Source of the DNA: Zingiber officinale
Lineage: Eukaryota > Streptophyta > Magnoliopsida > Zingiberales > Zingiberaceae
Reading direction: 5' to 3'
NCBI RefSeq assembly: GCF_018446385.1
Contig: NC_055990.1
Span: 132,878,996 to 132,942,995 of the forward strand
Length of the DNA: 64,000 nucleotides
Below, one piece after another: positions 21,856-32,908 of the stretch; positions within the stretch are counted from its first letter, which is position 1; each line of letters starts with the position of its first letter. The notes under the pieces were generated by a model. It worked only from the letters and a program-made list of their open reading frames with translations, did no database searches and was not told the DNA's origin. The position numbers were made by a program, and so were the translations under genes.

Positions 21856-23684
21856 TGTTAGGATCGATGGTCGTTGCTAGAGAGGGGGGGTGTGAATAGC
21901 CGTCCCCAAATTGCTCGTTTCTTCCTACGATTAGGGTTAGCGCAGCGGAAATAACTAAATAGAAACGCAAAAAGGAAAGATCAAACCTTAAACTCGAACT
22001 CGACGATGTAACGAGGTTCGGAGATGAAACTCCTACTCCTCGGCGTGTCCGTAAGGTGGACAAAGCCTATCAATCCGTCGGTGGATGAGTCCCCGGAAAA
22101 CCGGCTAATAAGAACTCCTTCTGGGTGGAGAAACCTCACCACAAACTCTTGCAACAGCAATAAGGAGTACAAGTACAAGAAGCACAGCAAGATACAAATA
22201 TAAAGATGAATGTAACAACTCTTGCTTGCCTTCTCGTCGTCGACTGAAATCTGAACTTCACAGAATCACAGCAGCAGCTGAAACCAGTCGAAGAAGTCGA
22301 GGAAGCTCACGCGAAGCTTCGGAAGCGAGCTTAACAAAGCTCTAGAACAGCAGAAGCAATAACTTGCAGAAGCAAGAAGAAGATCAAGAAGAAGCAGAAG
22401 CTTCGGAGAAGAAGAATAAATGAATGCTGTAGAAGCCCTTGATCTCCTTTTATAACCTGCACTGCAAAGAAGACAGCGAAGAAGACAGAGATAGCCGTTG
22501 TCACTCACAACGGCTATATTTGGACCGATCAGGCTCCACCCTGATCGGTCTGCGGCCTCCCTGATCGGTCTTGGGGACCGATCAGGCTAAGTCCTGATCG
22601 GTCCAGGAAGACCCTGATCGGTCCTGGGGACCGATCAGAGCTTCCTCTGATCGGTCCAGGGACCGATCAGCATGCATGTCTCCCGAACTTCTTGCCTTCT
22701 GATCGTTGTTTCCTGATCGGTTTGCAGACCGATCGAGATAACCTCGATGAGCTCTTGTTTGTTCTTGATCGGTCACCGGCCGATCCGAGATACCAATGTA
22801 TCCTGGATCGATCCCGATCGATCGAGCTTAATTTTGCCCAAACCAAGTCCCAAGCCTTCAAACCAACATCCGGTCAACCTTGACCTGTTGGTACATCATG
22901 CTAGCATCCGGACTCCCTTGACCTGCTAAGACTCCCAACCAAGTGTCCGGTCAATCCCTTTGACCCACTTGGACTTTCTCTTCTCGTGAGTATCCGGTCA
23001 CTTCCTTGACCTACTTGACCTTCTCAACACCGGATGTCCGATCACCTTGATCCATCTGGATTTTCCCTGCCCGGCTTCACTCACGGGACTTTCACCTAGC
23101 TTCACTCACTAGGGTTTCACGCTTCACTCACGAGATTTCCAATCGCGGCTTCACTCACGGGACTTATCAACTGCCTAGCTTCACTCACGGGACTTTCCAC
23201 TACCGAGTTACAGCCCTCTCTGACCACAGTTCGGAGAACGAGCTACCGAGCCCTCTCCGACTTCCATCCGGTCTAGAGAACGAGCTCCCGAGCCCTCTCT
23301 GACCACAGTCCAGAGAACGAGCTACCGAGCCCTCTCCGACTTCCCATGTGCGAAGCTTCCATACTTGGACTTCTCCGTGCCAAGTCTCCATACTTGGACT
23401 TTTCCCGTGCCAAGCTCCCTGCTTGGACTTTTCACCATGCCAAACTCCTTGCTTGGACTTTTCCGAGTCAGGCCAACTCACCTCGGGTCAACCAGGTCAA
23501 TCCTTGACCACGGGTTGCACCCACAATCTCCCAAGCTTGTATCCTTGTAAAATATCAAGATACAACTTTTCTGTTCATGTCAAACATTGTCAAACATAAC
23601 TCGTCAAACATCAAAACACAACTCGAGTCAAGTCAACTCGAGTCTGGTCAACCAGGTCAACCTTGACCTAAGGTTGCACCAACA
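21856..23684 (-). repeat. E2 5' LTR
   Basis: Edges TGTTAGGATCG and GCACCAACA. Contains a TATA box (22454-22447, minus) and its own GATCGGTC palindrome array at about 22520-22830. That array is rearranged relative to the 3' LTR: one GACCGATCAGG unit is lost and extra sequence is present near 22710-22790. Confidence 0.9.
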
Positions 23685-23689
23685 GATGC

Positions 23690-23760
23690 TTGGTTTGGCC
23701 ATCCCGTGTGCTTCGTTCGACGGTTAGTCCTCCTGAAGTGAACCTCACTCTGATACCACT
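23690..23760 (-). pseudogene. E0 gag start codons and primer binding site
   Basis: The ATG at 23702-23700 begins the E0 Gag frame, whose next codons are split by the E2 and E1 insertions and resume at position 189. Upstream is a short leader, and 23758-23747 reads TGGTATCAGAGT on the minus strand, the primer binding site, two bases from the LTR edge at 23761. Confidence 0.75.
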
Positions 23761-24197
23761 TGTTGGACCGAATAGGCTGGTTGGAGAGGGTTGAGTTGCC
23801 TGAAACAAAAAAACTAAACACCTTCTCGATCTTTTAACTCAGGTTAGCAACAATAGAAAATAAAATTAAACAATAAGAAACTAAAGAAAGAGACATCGGA
23901 ATTTACTTAGTTACAACTTAGGTGGTTGTTAATCTAAGTCAAATAAAAGCTCTTAAAAAGTCTCTTTCACTGAAGGTGGAGAAGCCTCTTACACTCGTTA
24001 ATATCTCAGACTATTGCAAGGAAATGACTACACAAGTTGTTATATCTTTCCTAGGTTTAGGGGTCTTTTTATAGCCCTTGGAAAATCTTATCCGCAGGCT
24101 GAAAGCGCCTTCTATAGGGCTGGAAGGCGCCTCCAGCGAGGCGCTCATGGATAAAACTTTATCCACGGCCAACGACTCATTTCAGCATGGTCGAAGG

Positions 24198-25242
24198 TGT
24201 TGGAGCAATCCCGATGGTTCGCGGGACCATGTGTTTTGGTGTTTGGGCAAAGAGTTTAAGTTAGGTTCATCCTTGTATTTGATATATGTATTTGAGTTGT
24301 GCAGGTTTGCAGGATACACATGTGACTCAGGTTGATGGCTTCGGTTCGGGTGAAGGATGGAGCATCCAAGGGACCGTGGGCAAGGCAGCGAGGATAAGGG
24401 CCGAGGGAAGCGACTTCGAGGCATACGCGAAGGATGACATTGGGGACGAGCCGCGGGTTTGAATGCATCCGAGGGACGAGAGCCAAAGGAAGTAGGCTTA
24501 AAGGCAAGAGGTTAAAGCTACAAATGAAGCGTCAAATGAGTCATAAGGGTGAGGGTACGAGTGCATGAGAGATTGTACTCGGAGTAAAATCCTAGTTTTA
24601 AGGTTTTACTGTAGCAGTACTGTAGCGCTACTGTAGCAGTACTGTAGCAGTCGACTGCATGTTTTAGCAGTCGACTGGTGCAGTCGACTGGGGTAGTCGA
24701 CTGGCAGCGAACAGAATGTCTCTGTTCGCTCGGTTAGTGTGGAATCGAGCCGTTGGGATGTAATAGTCGAATTTTCACATAGGGCAGTCGACTGCATGTT
24801 TTAGCAGTCGACTGGTAGGCGGGGTTTTCCAACCCGTGGCCTATATAACCAAGCCTTGGGAGCTTGGTTGAGGTTGACGAAATTAGATTTGGTTAAGGTC
24901 TAATTAATAGTCTACAAGTGCTCAAGAGTTTCCCTTGTGTCCAAGAGGTCTTGGTGAGGTTTCTCCACCCACAAGGAGGTTTGAACTAGCCGGAGATCTT
25001 CCGGGGAGTAATCCACTGACGGATAGGGATCGTCCACCTTACGGATACGCCGTGGAGTAGGAGCTTTATCTCCGAATCACGTAAATGATCGTGTAGCTTG
25101 GTTTGCATTTCTTGTCTTGTATTTTGTTTAGCTTGTTTATTTTTGTATTATTCCGCTGCGCAAGCTAACAACGTAGGAAGCGAACGATTTGGGGGCGCCG
25201 TCTATCCAACCCCCCTTCAAGCCGGCCGCCCGATCCCCAACA
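24198..25242 (+). mobile_element. Solo LTR in the E0 LTR
   Basis: Begins TGTTGGAGCAATCCC, ends GATCCCCAACA, flanked by perfect GAAGG (24193-24197, 25243-25247). No internal coding region. Plus orientation is inferred from the TATA box TATATAA at 24843-24849. It is also supported by a U5-like tail (TTACGGATACGCCGTGGAG) that mirrors, in reverse complement, the CGGCGTGTCCGTAAGG of the E2 LTRs. Upstream of the box lies a GTCGAC/CAGTCGACTG palindrome array (24610-24815). Confidence 0.88.
24605..24815. repeat. CAGTCGACTG palindrome array
   Basis: Six or so CAGTCGACTG cores, plus repeats of TACTGTAGCAGTACTGTAGC, occur within 210 bp directly upstream of the TATA box of the solo LTR. Confidence 0.85.
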
Positions 25243-25714
25243 GAAGGTGCCTTCCATAGCCTTGGAGGGCACATTCTCACTATTCATTGAAGGCGACTTC
25301 CATAGAAGGCGCGGTGGCGTCTTCAGCATCTTTTGAAGGCGCCTCCAGCAGCACTTCCAGCTCCATTTCACTACTTTACTGTTGCGATCTCCTGGGTGAT
25401 TTCAGCCACCAGAATAGGGCTCACCGAAACCTAATTTTCGGCCTTCTCCTCGAGCAGCCTTTCTCCCCGACTTCTCGTCCCTCGAATGTCACGTACATTC
25501 TTCTCGTCCACCAGTGTACTCTTCCGCGGTACCTCGTCCCTCAGACGTACTGATCCCGTCGGTTCTCTCCCGTGTCGTCCTTCTCACTAGCCGCATCTTC
25601 CGCTCGACTTCCTATGCTCCTAAGCACTTGTACACTTAGACACAGGGATCATAACATAACAATACCTAACCTAACTTGGTTGATCACACCAAAAATAACC
25701 TTGGGGTTCCAACA

Positions 25715-25983
25715 GAAGCTTTTTCTTGCTCCGATGTCAAGGAATGATGCTCCCTCTCAATCCTAGAGGCGGAGACCTCTTCATCTTCATCCTCTTGCAC
25801 ATGAAATAAGGAGTACACTCCTTTGCCTTTGTCTTCATGCTCTCTAGAGTATGGACCTTTTTCTTCTTCTTCTTCCCGTGTTGAGCACCTCTTTAACTTC
25901 GGATTCTTCTTCCCCTTGGTCTTGATCCAATGAGTCACCCTCTTTGGATTCTTCTTAGTTTGGTGCAATGGAGGGGACCTCAT
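25715..25983 (-). pseudogene. Gag fragment beneath E0
   Basis: A 99-codon minus-strand frame rich in Glu, Lys and Ser (RCSTREEEEEKGPYSREHE, DEEVSASRIEREHHSLTSEQ). It resembles the acidic stretch that precedes the zinc knuckles in the E2 Gag. It is cut on the left by the E0 LTR, so it belongs to an older element into which E0 inserted. Low complexity limits certainty. Confidence 0.5.
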
Positions 25984-26014
25984 GGATTTTAGTCAATTTG
26001 CTCCATTGCTTACT

Positions 26015-26890
26015 TAGCAAGGGCACACTTAATTAATTGAAAACAAATAATAAAAGTAAAAAAGTAAGAGATAAAGGGCTATTTGATTACAACCAAAGTT
26101 GTTAACCCAAGACAAATAGAAGCACTAACAAACTCTCTTTTCAATAATATTGGAGGTGGAGAAGACCCTTACAACAGTCAGAAGCTCAGAAATAAAATAC
26201 AGAAATGAGTATAAGGTGTGTTGTTGAACTCCTATCTTGAGGGTGTTATTTATAGCCCTCTGGGCAAAAGTTAATGTTGTCGACGTGACATTGGAGACAT
26301 TTCTAATGACATCCAGGGCGTCTCCAATGAGATAGAATCTCATTCATATCGCAATGGCTCCTCAATGGTTCTGCGACATTGGAAGCACCTCTGATTATCT
26401 GGAGGCATCTCGACTATTGTTCATTTGAGGTGCCTCCAGTCCATCAGAGGTGTCTCAAGCCCCATTTGCGACAACTTAACTGTTGTGCATCTGAGGTGCC
26501 ACCAATCAATTGAGGCGCCTCAGGTCTTCAAGTCAACTTCTGAGTTGACCATTTTTCGGACTCCACTCACTCGGGTGTTCCTCCGGTCATTCAAAGTTGA
26601 GCTTACTCGAACCCAACTCTGACCTTCTCCTTAAGCATACTTCCTCCCAGTTTCTCGTCTCTCGGATACGCCATGCGTGTCCTCCTTGCTCCATCAGTGT
26701 ACTTTTTCGTAACTCCTCATCCTTCAGAAGCACCAAGCCGGTAGATTCTATTATTGTGTCATCATTCTCGCTCGCTGCATCTTCTGCTCGACTTCTTGTG
26801 TTCCTAAGTTCCTGCACACTCAGACACAAGACATCAAATATATAGGGTATAACTTAACTTGATTGATCACGTCAAAATTATCCTAGGGTA
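26015..26890 (-). repeat. Truncated LTR, related to the E0 LTR
   Basis: Shares with the E0 LTR a GGTGGAGAAG-CC(T/C)CTTACA block, a minus-strand TATA region (GGGCTATAAATAA, 26260-26248), GGTGCCTCCAG-like repeated words upstream of it (26400-26525), and the tail GATTGATCAC(A/G)(C/T)C. Neither end shows a clean TG..CA terminus. It is probably the 5' LTR of the older element that supplied the gag fragment. Confidence 0.55.
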
Positions 26891-26900
26891 CTTATAATAG

Positions 26901-27430
26901 TATCGTCTTTGATCTCGACTATGACTATGTCCGATTGGAAGAGTTTGGTTCTAGAAATAGATATTTGTCGATGGAGATATGATATGCGCTCGACCCTTAT
27001 ATGAAGGGGAGATTGATATTATCACCTTTGATTTCGATTCCGACTATGTCCGAGTCAGATAGTTCTTGTCCAGAAATGGACATTTGCCAATGGAGATATG
27101 ATATGCACTCGACCTTTATATGAATGGAGATTGATATTGTCGCATTTGATCTCGACTCGTGATAATGTTCGAGTCGGGAGAGTTTGAGCCCAGAAAAGGA
27201 TATTTACCGATAGAGATATGATATGCGCTTGACTCTTGTACTAAGCGGAGATTGATATCGTTACCTTTGATCTTGACCACGACTATATTCGAGTCGAGGG
27301 AGTTTGGCTCAGAGACGGGCATTTGCCGATGGAGATATAATATGCACTTGATCCTTGTACGAATAGGAGGTTGATATTGTCACCTTTGATCTCGACCTTA
27401 ATTATGTCCGAATTAAAAGAGTTTGAATCC
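26901..27430. repeat. Tandem repeat, period about 119 bp
   Basis: Four and a half diverged units. The anchor CCTTTGAT(C/T)TCGAC recurs with its G at 26911, 27030, 27148, 27269 and 27388, giving steps of 118-121 bp. Each unit also holds TTTGCCGATGGAGATATGATATGC and GTCCGAGTCG. Short frames across it are by-products of the repeat. Confidence 0.85.
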
Positions 27431-27607
27431 TGAAAAGAGTAATATGTGCACACTAAATCGAGTATAGGCAGAAATAATATATTTACCGCTATATGAATTA
27501 AACTACCATGTAATATAAGAGCATTGAAAAAGCTAAGATCACATAAGGAAAATGTAACCATATGAGGTAGGAGACTTATCTTGCCATGGAAAAAAGCTCC
27601 TTTGAGA

Positions 27608-28338
27608 CTACCAACGGAGGTTCAAGTTGTTCACCAAGAGACAATTTCTAGTGAACAACCTAAAGCAAACAACTTCTTGAACTGACAGACATGAGAAGCG
27701 ACTAATCCGATGGAGTAGCCTATGCCAGTTTGGTTCAGACATTGCGTCAAACATCTTCCTCACATCCTTGTATAGTTGCTCATCCTTGTATACATAGAGA
27801 GACTGCAAACTATAAATTACCATAGATCTTGCAATTATTTGTTTGAAAATAGTACCAGCAATCCACTCCCATTGAAGGGAAGAGGAGGAAGTCAAACAAT
27901 GTTGTCATTTGTCGAAAGATGCGCAACAAGAATCATCGATGGACGGGAGCATGGCTTGGGAAGAGGCGGCACAATAAGTTGTTTGTGGCAACTATTTGTA
28001 GTGACGTGGGCAACTTCTAGGCATGTGATTGGCGATGGTGATGATGACATTGATGAGGGATGGGCCACAAGGGAAAAAAAGAGAAGGGGTCGACATTGAC
28101 GACGAAATGGAAGGTTCAAGTGAGAATGACTTCTAACAGTCCATAGACTACAGTCAAAAGTTAAAGTAGACTCAACAAAACTTCTCAATTTGCTTCTGTC
28201 GATGCGGCCCCATAGGCAAACAACGGAAGTGCTGAGGAGTTGCTTGGAGGAGTGGAAATCATCCTTCCCATGTGGCTTGAACCCATCCATCCAAAGGCTT
28301 CCGGGCCATGTCCTTCTCCTTCTTTTCTTTGTTGGCAA
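27608..28338 (-). other. Unrecognised coding-like remnant
   Basis: Two consecutive minus-strand frames (28338-27892 and 27895-27608). The second contains YVYKDEQLYKDVRKMFDAMS followed by EPNWHRLLHRISRFS, which looks like genuine protein. The first is less convincing. I cannot assign a family. No promoter, splice pattern or neighbour supports a working gene. The sequence around it, 27431-28596, resumes after the solo LTR at 30272. Confidence 0.3.
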
Positions 28339-28596
28339 TCAAGAGATGGAGAAAGATTGTGATTGAGAATAGCAACTAGCCTTTAGAGAAGACGTTCTCT
28401 TAGTGTTTGAACTTATTTTGTAAAACAAATTAATCACCAACAAATAAGAACAACTTAAAAATTCAAAACTCCTTACAACCTAGAAGCATAGTTGTTAGTT
28501 TCATGGAAGTAATAATTTTGATTTTCTAAAAATCTGGCATGAGGAAGGAAACACAAATCTGCCCATATGATTGTTTGGTTGAATAATTAAGGAAAA

Positions 28597-30266
28597 TGTT
28601 GGATCGGATGAGTGCGATAGGGGGGGTGAATATCACACTTTTTAAAATTTTTCTTTTCGTATTTAAAAGCAAGTAGAGTAAGCAACGGAAAGTAAATGAC
28701 TCGATTCGGTTACTTGGTTCGGAGCGTAGGTCGACTCCTACTCCAAGGCCCGCAATTCTTGACCGTACCAATGGGCAATCCACTATAATCATTCTTTCCG
28801 AAATTCTCGAAAAAAAGCAAATCGTACAAATAAGTAAGATAGTAACAACCTATTATCTTATAAATGAAATAAAACAATGCAAGCTAAGAAATGATATACC
28901 GAGAAAATATATAATTTGAAACTTGGTCAGTACTTCCGGACGGAGTAGCTTGAAGAGTCATAGACGACTTGTAGCATGATCAGCTTGCACAGAGGAGAGC
29001 TTTGAGATGATAAGTAAGTATTGTTCAGCCTCAGACCTCGAGTCCCTTTTTATAAGTAACTTTGAGGTTCGGTCGACCGATCCCTCTGTTCGGTCGACTG
29101 AACTAGCTCCCTTCCTTCCTGGCTGGAGTCTGACGCTGGCTTGATCTTTTGCATTAACTGGTCATTAAGGGTTCGATCGATCGATCCCCTTGTTCGGTCG
29201 ACCGAACATGCTCCTTCCCTGTTCGTCGAGATTTGCCGAGATTTATATTTACTGTGCATTAATGGTTGATTGGTTCGGTCGACCGATCAGTTCTATTTCC
29301 TTTTGCTTCTGATCGATGCTGATGAACTGGCCTGTATTGAGTCAGCTTAGTTTGGTCGACCGATCCCTACGTTCTGTCGACCGATCCGGCCGAACCTGCA
29401 ACACAGAGTTAAACAAAGTATCCCTGCAACACAAATGTTAGCACAGTAATATATATAATGCATGAGTAATATTAGATAGTAGAACTGTCTTGATCTCAAC
29501 TTAGAAACCTTCCCAATTTCTTCAGTTGGATCAACGACCTTGGGTTGTTCCCTTTAGGAACTCGACCTCACTGTCGCTCCTCCAGTTGTTTACCTCAACT
29601 TACCTGCCAAACATGGTCCTCCAGACATGTTTAGACTTTGCCTACTCAGTATATGATCGCTTGATCCACTAAGAACTTTCCTGCAATATTATATTAGCCA
29701 ACATCAATAATAATGTAGAATACAATGGTAAATCTAAACCTAGATTTACCGAGATCCGCTGGTCCGGTCAACCGCGCGTGGTCGACTGGAAATCATCCGA
29801 TCAACCTTACTTGGAGTTCACTCCTCCAATATTTCTCATTACCTAAGGTTATCTCCCCCTAGGTTTTCCACCACTTGGCTTCACTTACCAAGACTCAGTA
29901 TTCGGCTACTCAGGGATCAGGTCCTCCAGACCTATTCACCTGACTTCCACGATCTACCGAGATTTCCCTTACCTCAGTATTCGGTTACCCAAGGATCAGG
30001 TCCTCCAGACCTATCCACCTGACTTCCACGATATACCGAGATTTCCCTTGCCTCAGTATTCGGCTACCCAGGGATCAGGTCCTCCATACCTATCCACATG
30101 GCTTCCACGATATACCGAGATTTCCCTTGCCTAGCCTACAACTAGGACTTTCCAAGACTCAGTTGACTTCTCACCCTTGCCTAGCCATGATTAGGACTTC
30201 TCATGATCAAGCACACTTAAACATATTTGTCAGATATTAAAACCTTGGAGGTCGATTGCACCAACA
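28597..30266 (-). mobile_element. Solo LTR with GGTCGACC palindromes
   Basis: Begins TGTTGGATCGGATGAG, ends GATTGCACCAACA, and is flanked by perfect GAAAA (28592-28596, 30267-30271). A minus-strand TATA box TATAAAAAGG lies at 29054-29045. Upstream of it (29065-29390) is an array of TTCGGTCGACCGA/TCGATCGATC palindromes. A second internal repeat, the phrase CTCAGTATTCGGCTACCCAGGGATCAGGTCCTCCAGACC, occurs three times at 29895-30100. No internal coding region, so a recombined solo LTR. Confidence 0.88.
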
Positions 30267-30271
30267 GAAAA

Positions 30272-30679
30272 TGCTCAGAGTGGTCACTCAACGTCTTTCA
30301 CTCATGTTTCCATAGATTCATCAAAATGTTCCAGTTTGAAAATCTCACCACGATGATGCAGCGACAAAAATTCATCCCGGTATAAAGAAAGATAACATTG
30401 AGGTATTCTCTTAGATTTCTACTTGTAGTACCGCGATTTCTTACGGAGAGTAACAAACATCAAAGGATTCATCAGGAGTTACCTGACAAGACTACTTTGA
30501 TGTCTAAGTTAGTATAAAAGTTTGATAATAACGGAAAGAAGGAGAAGTGTCGTTAGAAAATACCCCTTTTACGTTCTCTTCCCCTTTACCTTTATAGAGA
30601 GAAATCCCTAAAGACTCCTCGCATTTAAGGATCATTAAGCGGTCATGAAGTGGTCATTAAAGGATCATTAAAGGGTATT
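30272..30679. other. Unassigned sequence left of the hAT element
   Basis: Continues the sequence interrupted by the solo LTR (GAAAA then TGCTCAGAGTGG). It resumes after the hAT element at 32909 with CACAATATCTTTTAAT. It contains repeated GGATCATTAA/GGTCATTAA words. It looks like old retroelement DNA, but no diagnostic motif is visible. Confidence 0.35.
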
Positions 30680-30687
30680 GTTGTAAC

Positions 30688-32900
30688 CAGAGCCGACCCT
30701 GGGCCAGGGCTACCAGGGCCCCTACCCAGGGCCCAAAATTTTAAGGGGCCTAATATATATATATATAAAGATTTTTTTATTGGCCCTTTTCTCTTCCTCA
30801 CCGAAGCAAGACCTTGTGATTCTAATCGTCGAAACCCTCCGTCGCCGCACCTCCCCTCGTCGCTCCCTCCTTCGTCGCCGAAACCCTTCCTTGCAGACTC
30901 GCCGTCACCGCACCCTCCCTCGCCGCCACCGCACCTTCCCTCCCTCGCCACCGCCGTCGCCGCACCTTCCCTCCCTTGTCACTGAAACAACGGAATCCTC
31001 CCTGGCCCAGGGACATATTTGCCTCTCTCAGAGGCACCCTCCATTGGTGAGACGAGCAGTCTCTAGCTCTCTCTTCTATTGTTGTTTTTCCCACTGTGTC
31101 GGTGCCCTAGGTTTTGTTTTCCTTCTTAAAGGTGTAAGGTGTGTTTTATTCATTCAAATTTCTTTATAATGCATTGGACAGAAAAATGAGACCCCCTGTG
31201 CTCCCTTCGGTTACTTCTCCCTTCCCTGCCTCTGTATCGTTGTTTGTACTTTGAGGAGCAGCTCACCCCTCATTGATTGATGCTAGCTTTGTGCTCATTT
31301 GCCTATTTCACTGTTCCATATTCTTTGTCGTCTTCTGTAGTCACTGAACTAGTTTCAAGCTCTGCCCTCCCTCGCCTCGTGCATTTCATTTTCTTATTAA
31401 TCATGTTTTATTTCGGTATAAATTGGAAATTCCTGCTCCATTCATTTTTAGATCTTAATCAGCCTAATCATGTTTTATTTCTGCAGAAATTGATAATTTT
31501 CTTATTAGACTGATAACTTGGATTATGTGAGGATGGGTATTATTTGTTTCTTGATGTTTGAGTGTTGTCTTGTAGCCATCATATTCATGTTTAGCTTTAT
31601 CTTTGCAAAATGCTCCAAAAGTACTAATTGATAAAAGATATTCTGGAGTGATAGGCAAGTCCAGAATATGCCTATATTGGAGTAAAATTTCATAAATTTC
31701 AAAATAGGAGCAGTGCTCATATTCATAAATTGGAGTAATATTTCTAAACATGCTTATATTGTTGTTAGGTAGTTGGTAGTTTCATTATAAAAAAAATGTC
31801 AATTTTCTAAACATGACAATTTAACTATATTCTCTACATTCACTTTCATTTTTTTCTTTTGATTTAGTGAAGAGGAAGCGAAGAAGAAGGTTTACAACAT
31901 CTATGTGAGTGATTCTTTAGATTTGGATGTGAAATTGACAAGGAGACATTTAACAAGATGGAAGGTTTGTGTTAATTATGAGGAACTAATATTTTCTTTA
32001 CTTTTTTTCTTTATTTAAAGAGAAAAAATAGTGTTGTTCTATTTCTATAATGTTTAAGTTTTTATAAACTGAAATTTGTTTTACTTTCTGTACTGAGTAA
32101 TCAAGTAGGTCATTTACTATGGAAATTTTTTGATTGCCACATGATGCCTTAGTCAATTTTAAATTTTAAAAATTTATAGCATTTTTAATTTTGTTATTGC
32201 TTGGATTTCTATATATAAAATTTAATTCATTTATATGGAGTTTTCACTTATTTAGGATAAAAAGATTTTATTTTTAACTACTCTATTGAATATATTGTTA
32301 AGATACTCAAACTCAAAGTGAATATATTTATGATAGATTTTTCTGATGTTTTCTTCGTTCTTCTAGATTCCTATGCTGATGCTGAAAATAAAGATTATGG
32401 AGATAAATTAATTAGGCTACACTTCTTTATTATTTTTCAATTTGGTGTCAAAATTTTATGTTAAATTACTATACTTATTTTTTTGCATTCTTGAGTTAAA
32501 AATTTTTCTATTGTCAGTAATTTTTTTTTGTTAAGAATTCTAAGTGATTGTTCTTTCAAAACACTTCTTGTATTTTAAATGAAATTGATTACAAATAAAT
32601 TTGTTATTCTTGGATAATTTAATAGTGTAGGAATGGAAAAAGAATTTATATATATAGTTTTGGAATTGATGTTTCATTCTTATTTTTAGGTTAGAATTAT
32701 ATAAATTTATACATAAATAAAAAAATAATAGTCATCATAAGATAAAAACTCTTTGTACAACTAAAAAGTTTCCTTATTCTATTTTTAGAAATAAGATTTT
32801 ATAGATTATAATAATTAATTACTTAAGTTGATGAATGGATAAAATTAGGGCATAATTAATAATTTCGCCCAGGGCATTTCAATAATCAAGACCGGCTCTG
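30688..32900. mobile_element. hAT-like DNA transposon, non-autonomous or decayed
   Basis: Ends are CAGAGCCGACCCTGGGC and GACCGGCTCTG in inverted orientation, the CAGxGCCGG type of plant hAT elements, inside an 8-bp duplication GTTGTAAC/GTTGTAAT (30680-30687, 32901-32908; one mismatch). The left part has a GC-rich block (30820-31010), then AT-rich DNA with one exon-like stretch at 31868-31964. No transposase frame or hAT dimerisation motif was found. Confidence 0.75.
31868..31964 (+). pseudogene. Exon-like segment inside the hAT element
   Basis: Between a TTTAG acceptor and an AAG|GTTTGT donor, one frame is open and reads SEEEAKKKVYNIYVSDSLDL then DVKLTRRHLTRWK. Composition and borders look like a real exon. 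I do not recognise the family. It may be a captured host exon or part of the element's own gene. Confidence 0.35.
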
Positions 32901-32908
32901 GTTGTAAT

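Larger units (their letters stand above)
16797..23684 (-). mobile_element. E2: non-autonomous gag-only copia-type LTR element
   Basis: Two LTRs of about 1.83 kb (16797-18626 and 21856-23684) begin TGTTAGGATCGATGG and end TTGCACCAACA. They flank a 3.2-kb internal region that has a PBS at its right end and a purine tract at its left end, so transcription is on the minus strand. A perfect duplication GATGC (16792-16796, 23685-23689) proves insertion as a unit. The internal region encodes Gag with two CCHC knuckles but no protease, integrase or polymerase, so it would depend on a partner element. It inserted at the gag start of E0, next to E1. Confidence 0.92.
23761..25714 (-). repeat. E0 5' LTR, interrupted
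   Basis: Starts TGTTGGACCGAAT next to the primer binding site and ends GGGTTCCAACA at 25714. A solo LTR (24198-25242) is inserted in it with duplication GAAGG; without it the LTR is about 0.9 kb. The minus-strand TATA box CTATAAAAAG lies at 24074-24065. AGGCGCC/GGCGCCT-type palindromic words lie just upstream of the box at 24090-24150 and continue at 25245-25350. The partner LTR is outside the window, so E0's own duplication (expected GAAGC) cannot be checked. Confidence 0.82.

Noticed and set aside
27608..28338. Assignment of the minus-strand remnant to a named family
   Set aside because: The segment YVYKDEQLYKDVRKMFDAMS looks real, but I could not place it with confidence, so no function is given.
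30643..31169. Arg/Gly/Ala-rich frames on both strands in the hAT element
   Set aside because: They arise from a CGCCGTCGCCGC-type GC block and begin or end across the transposon border.
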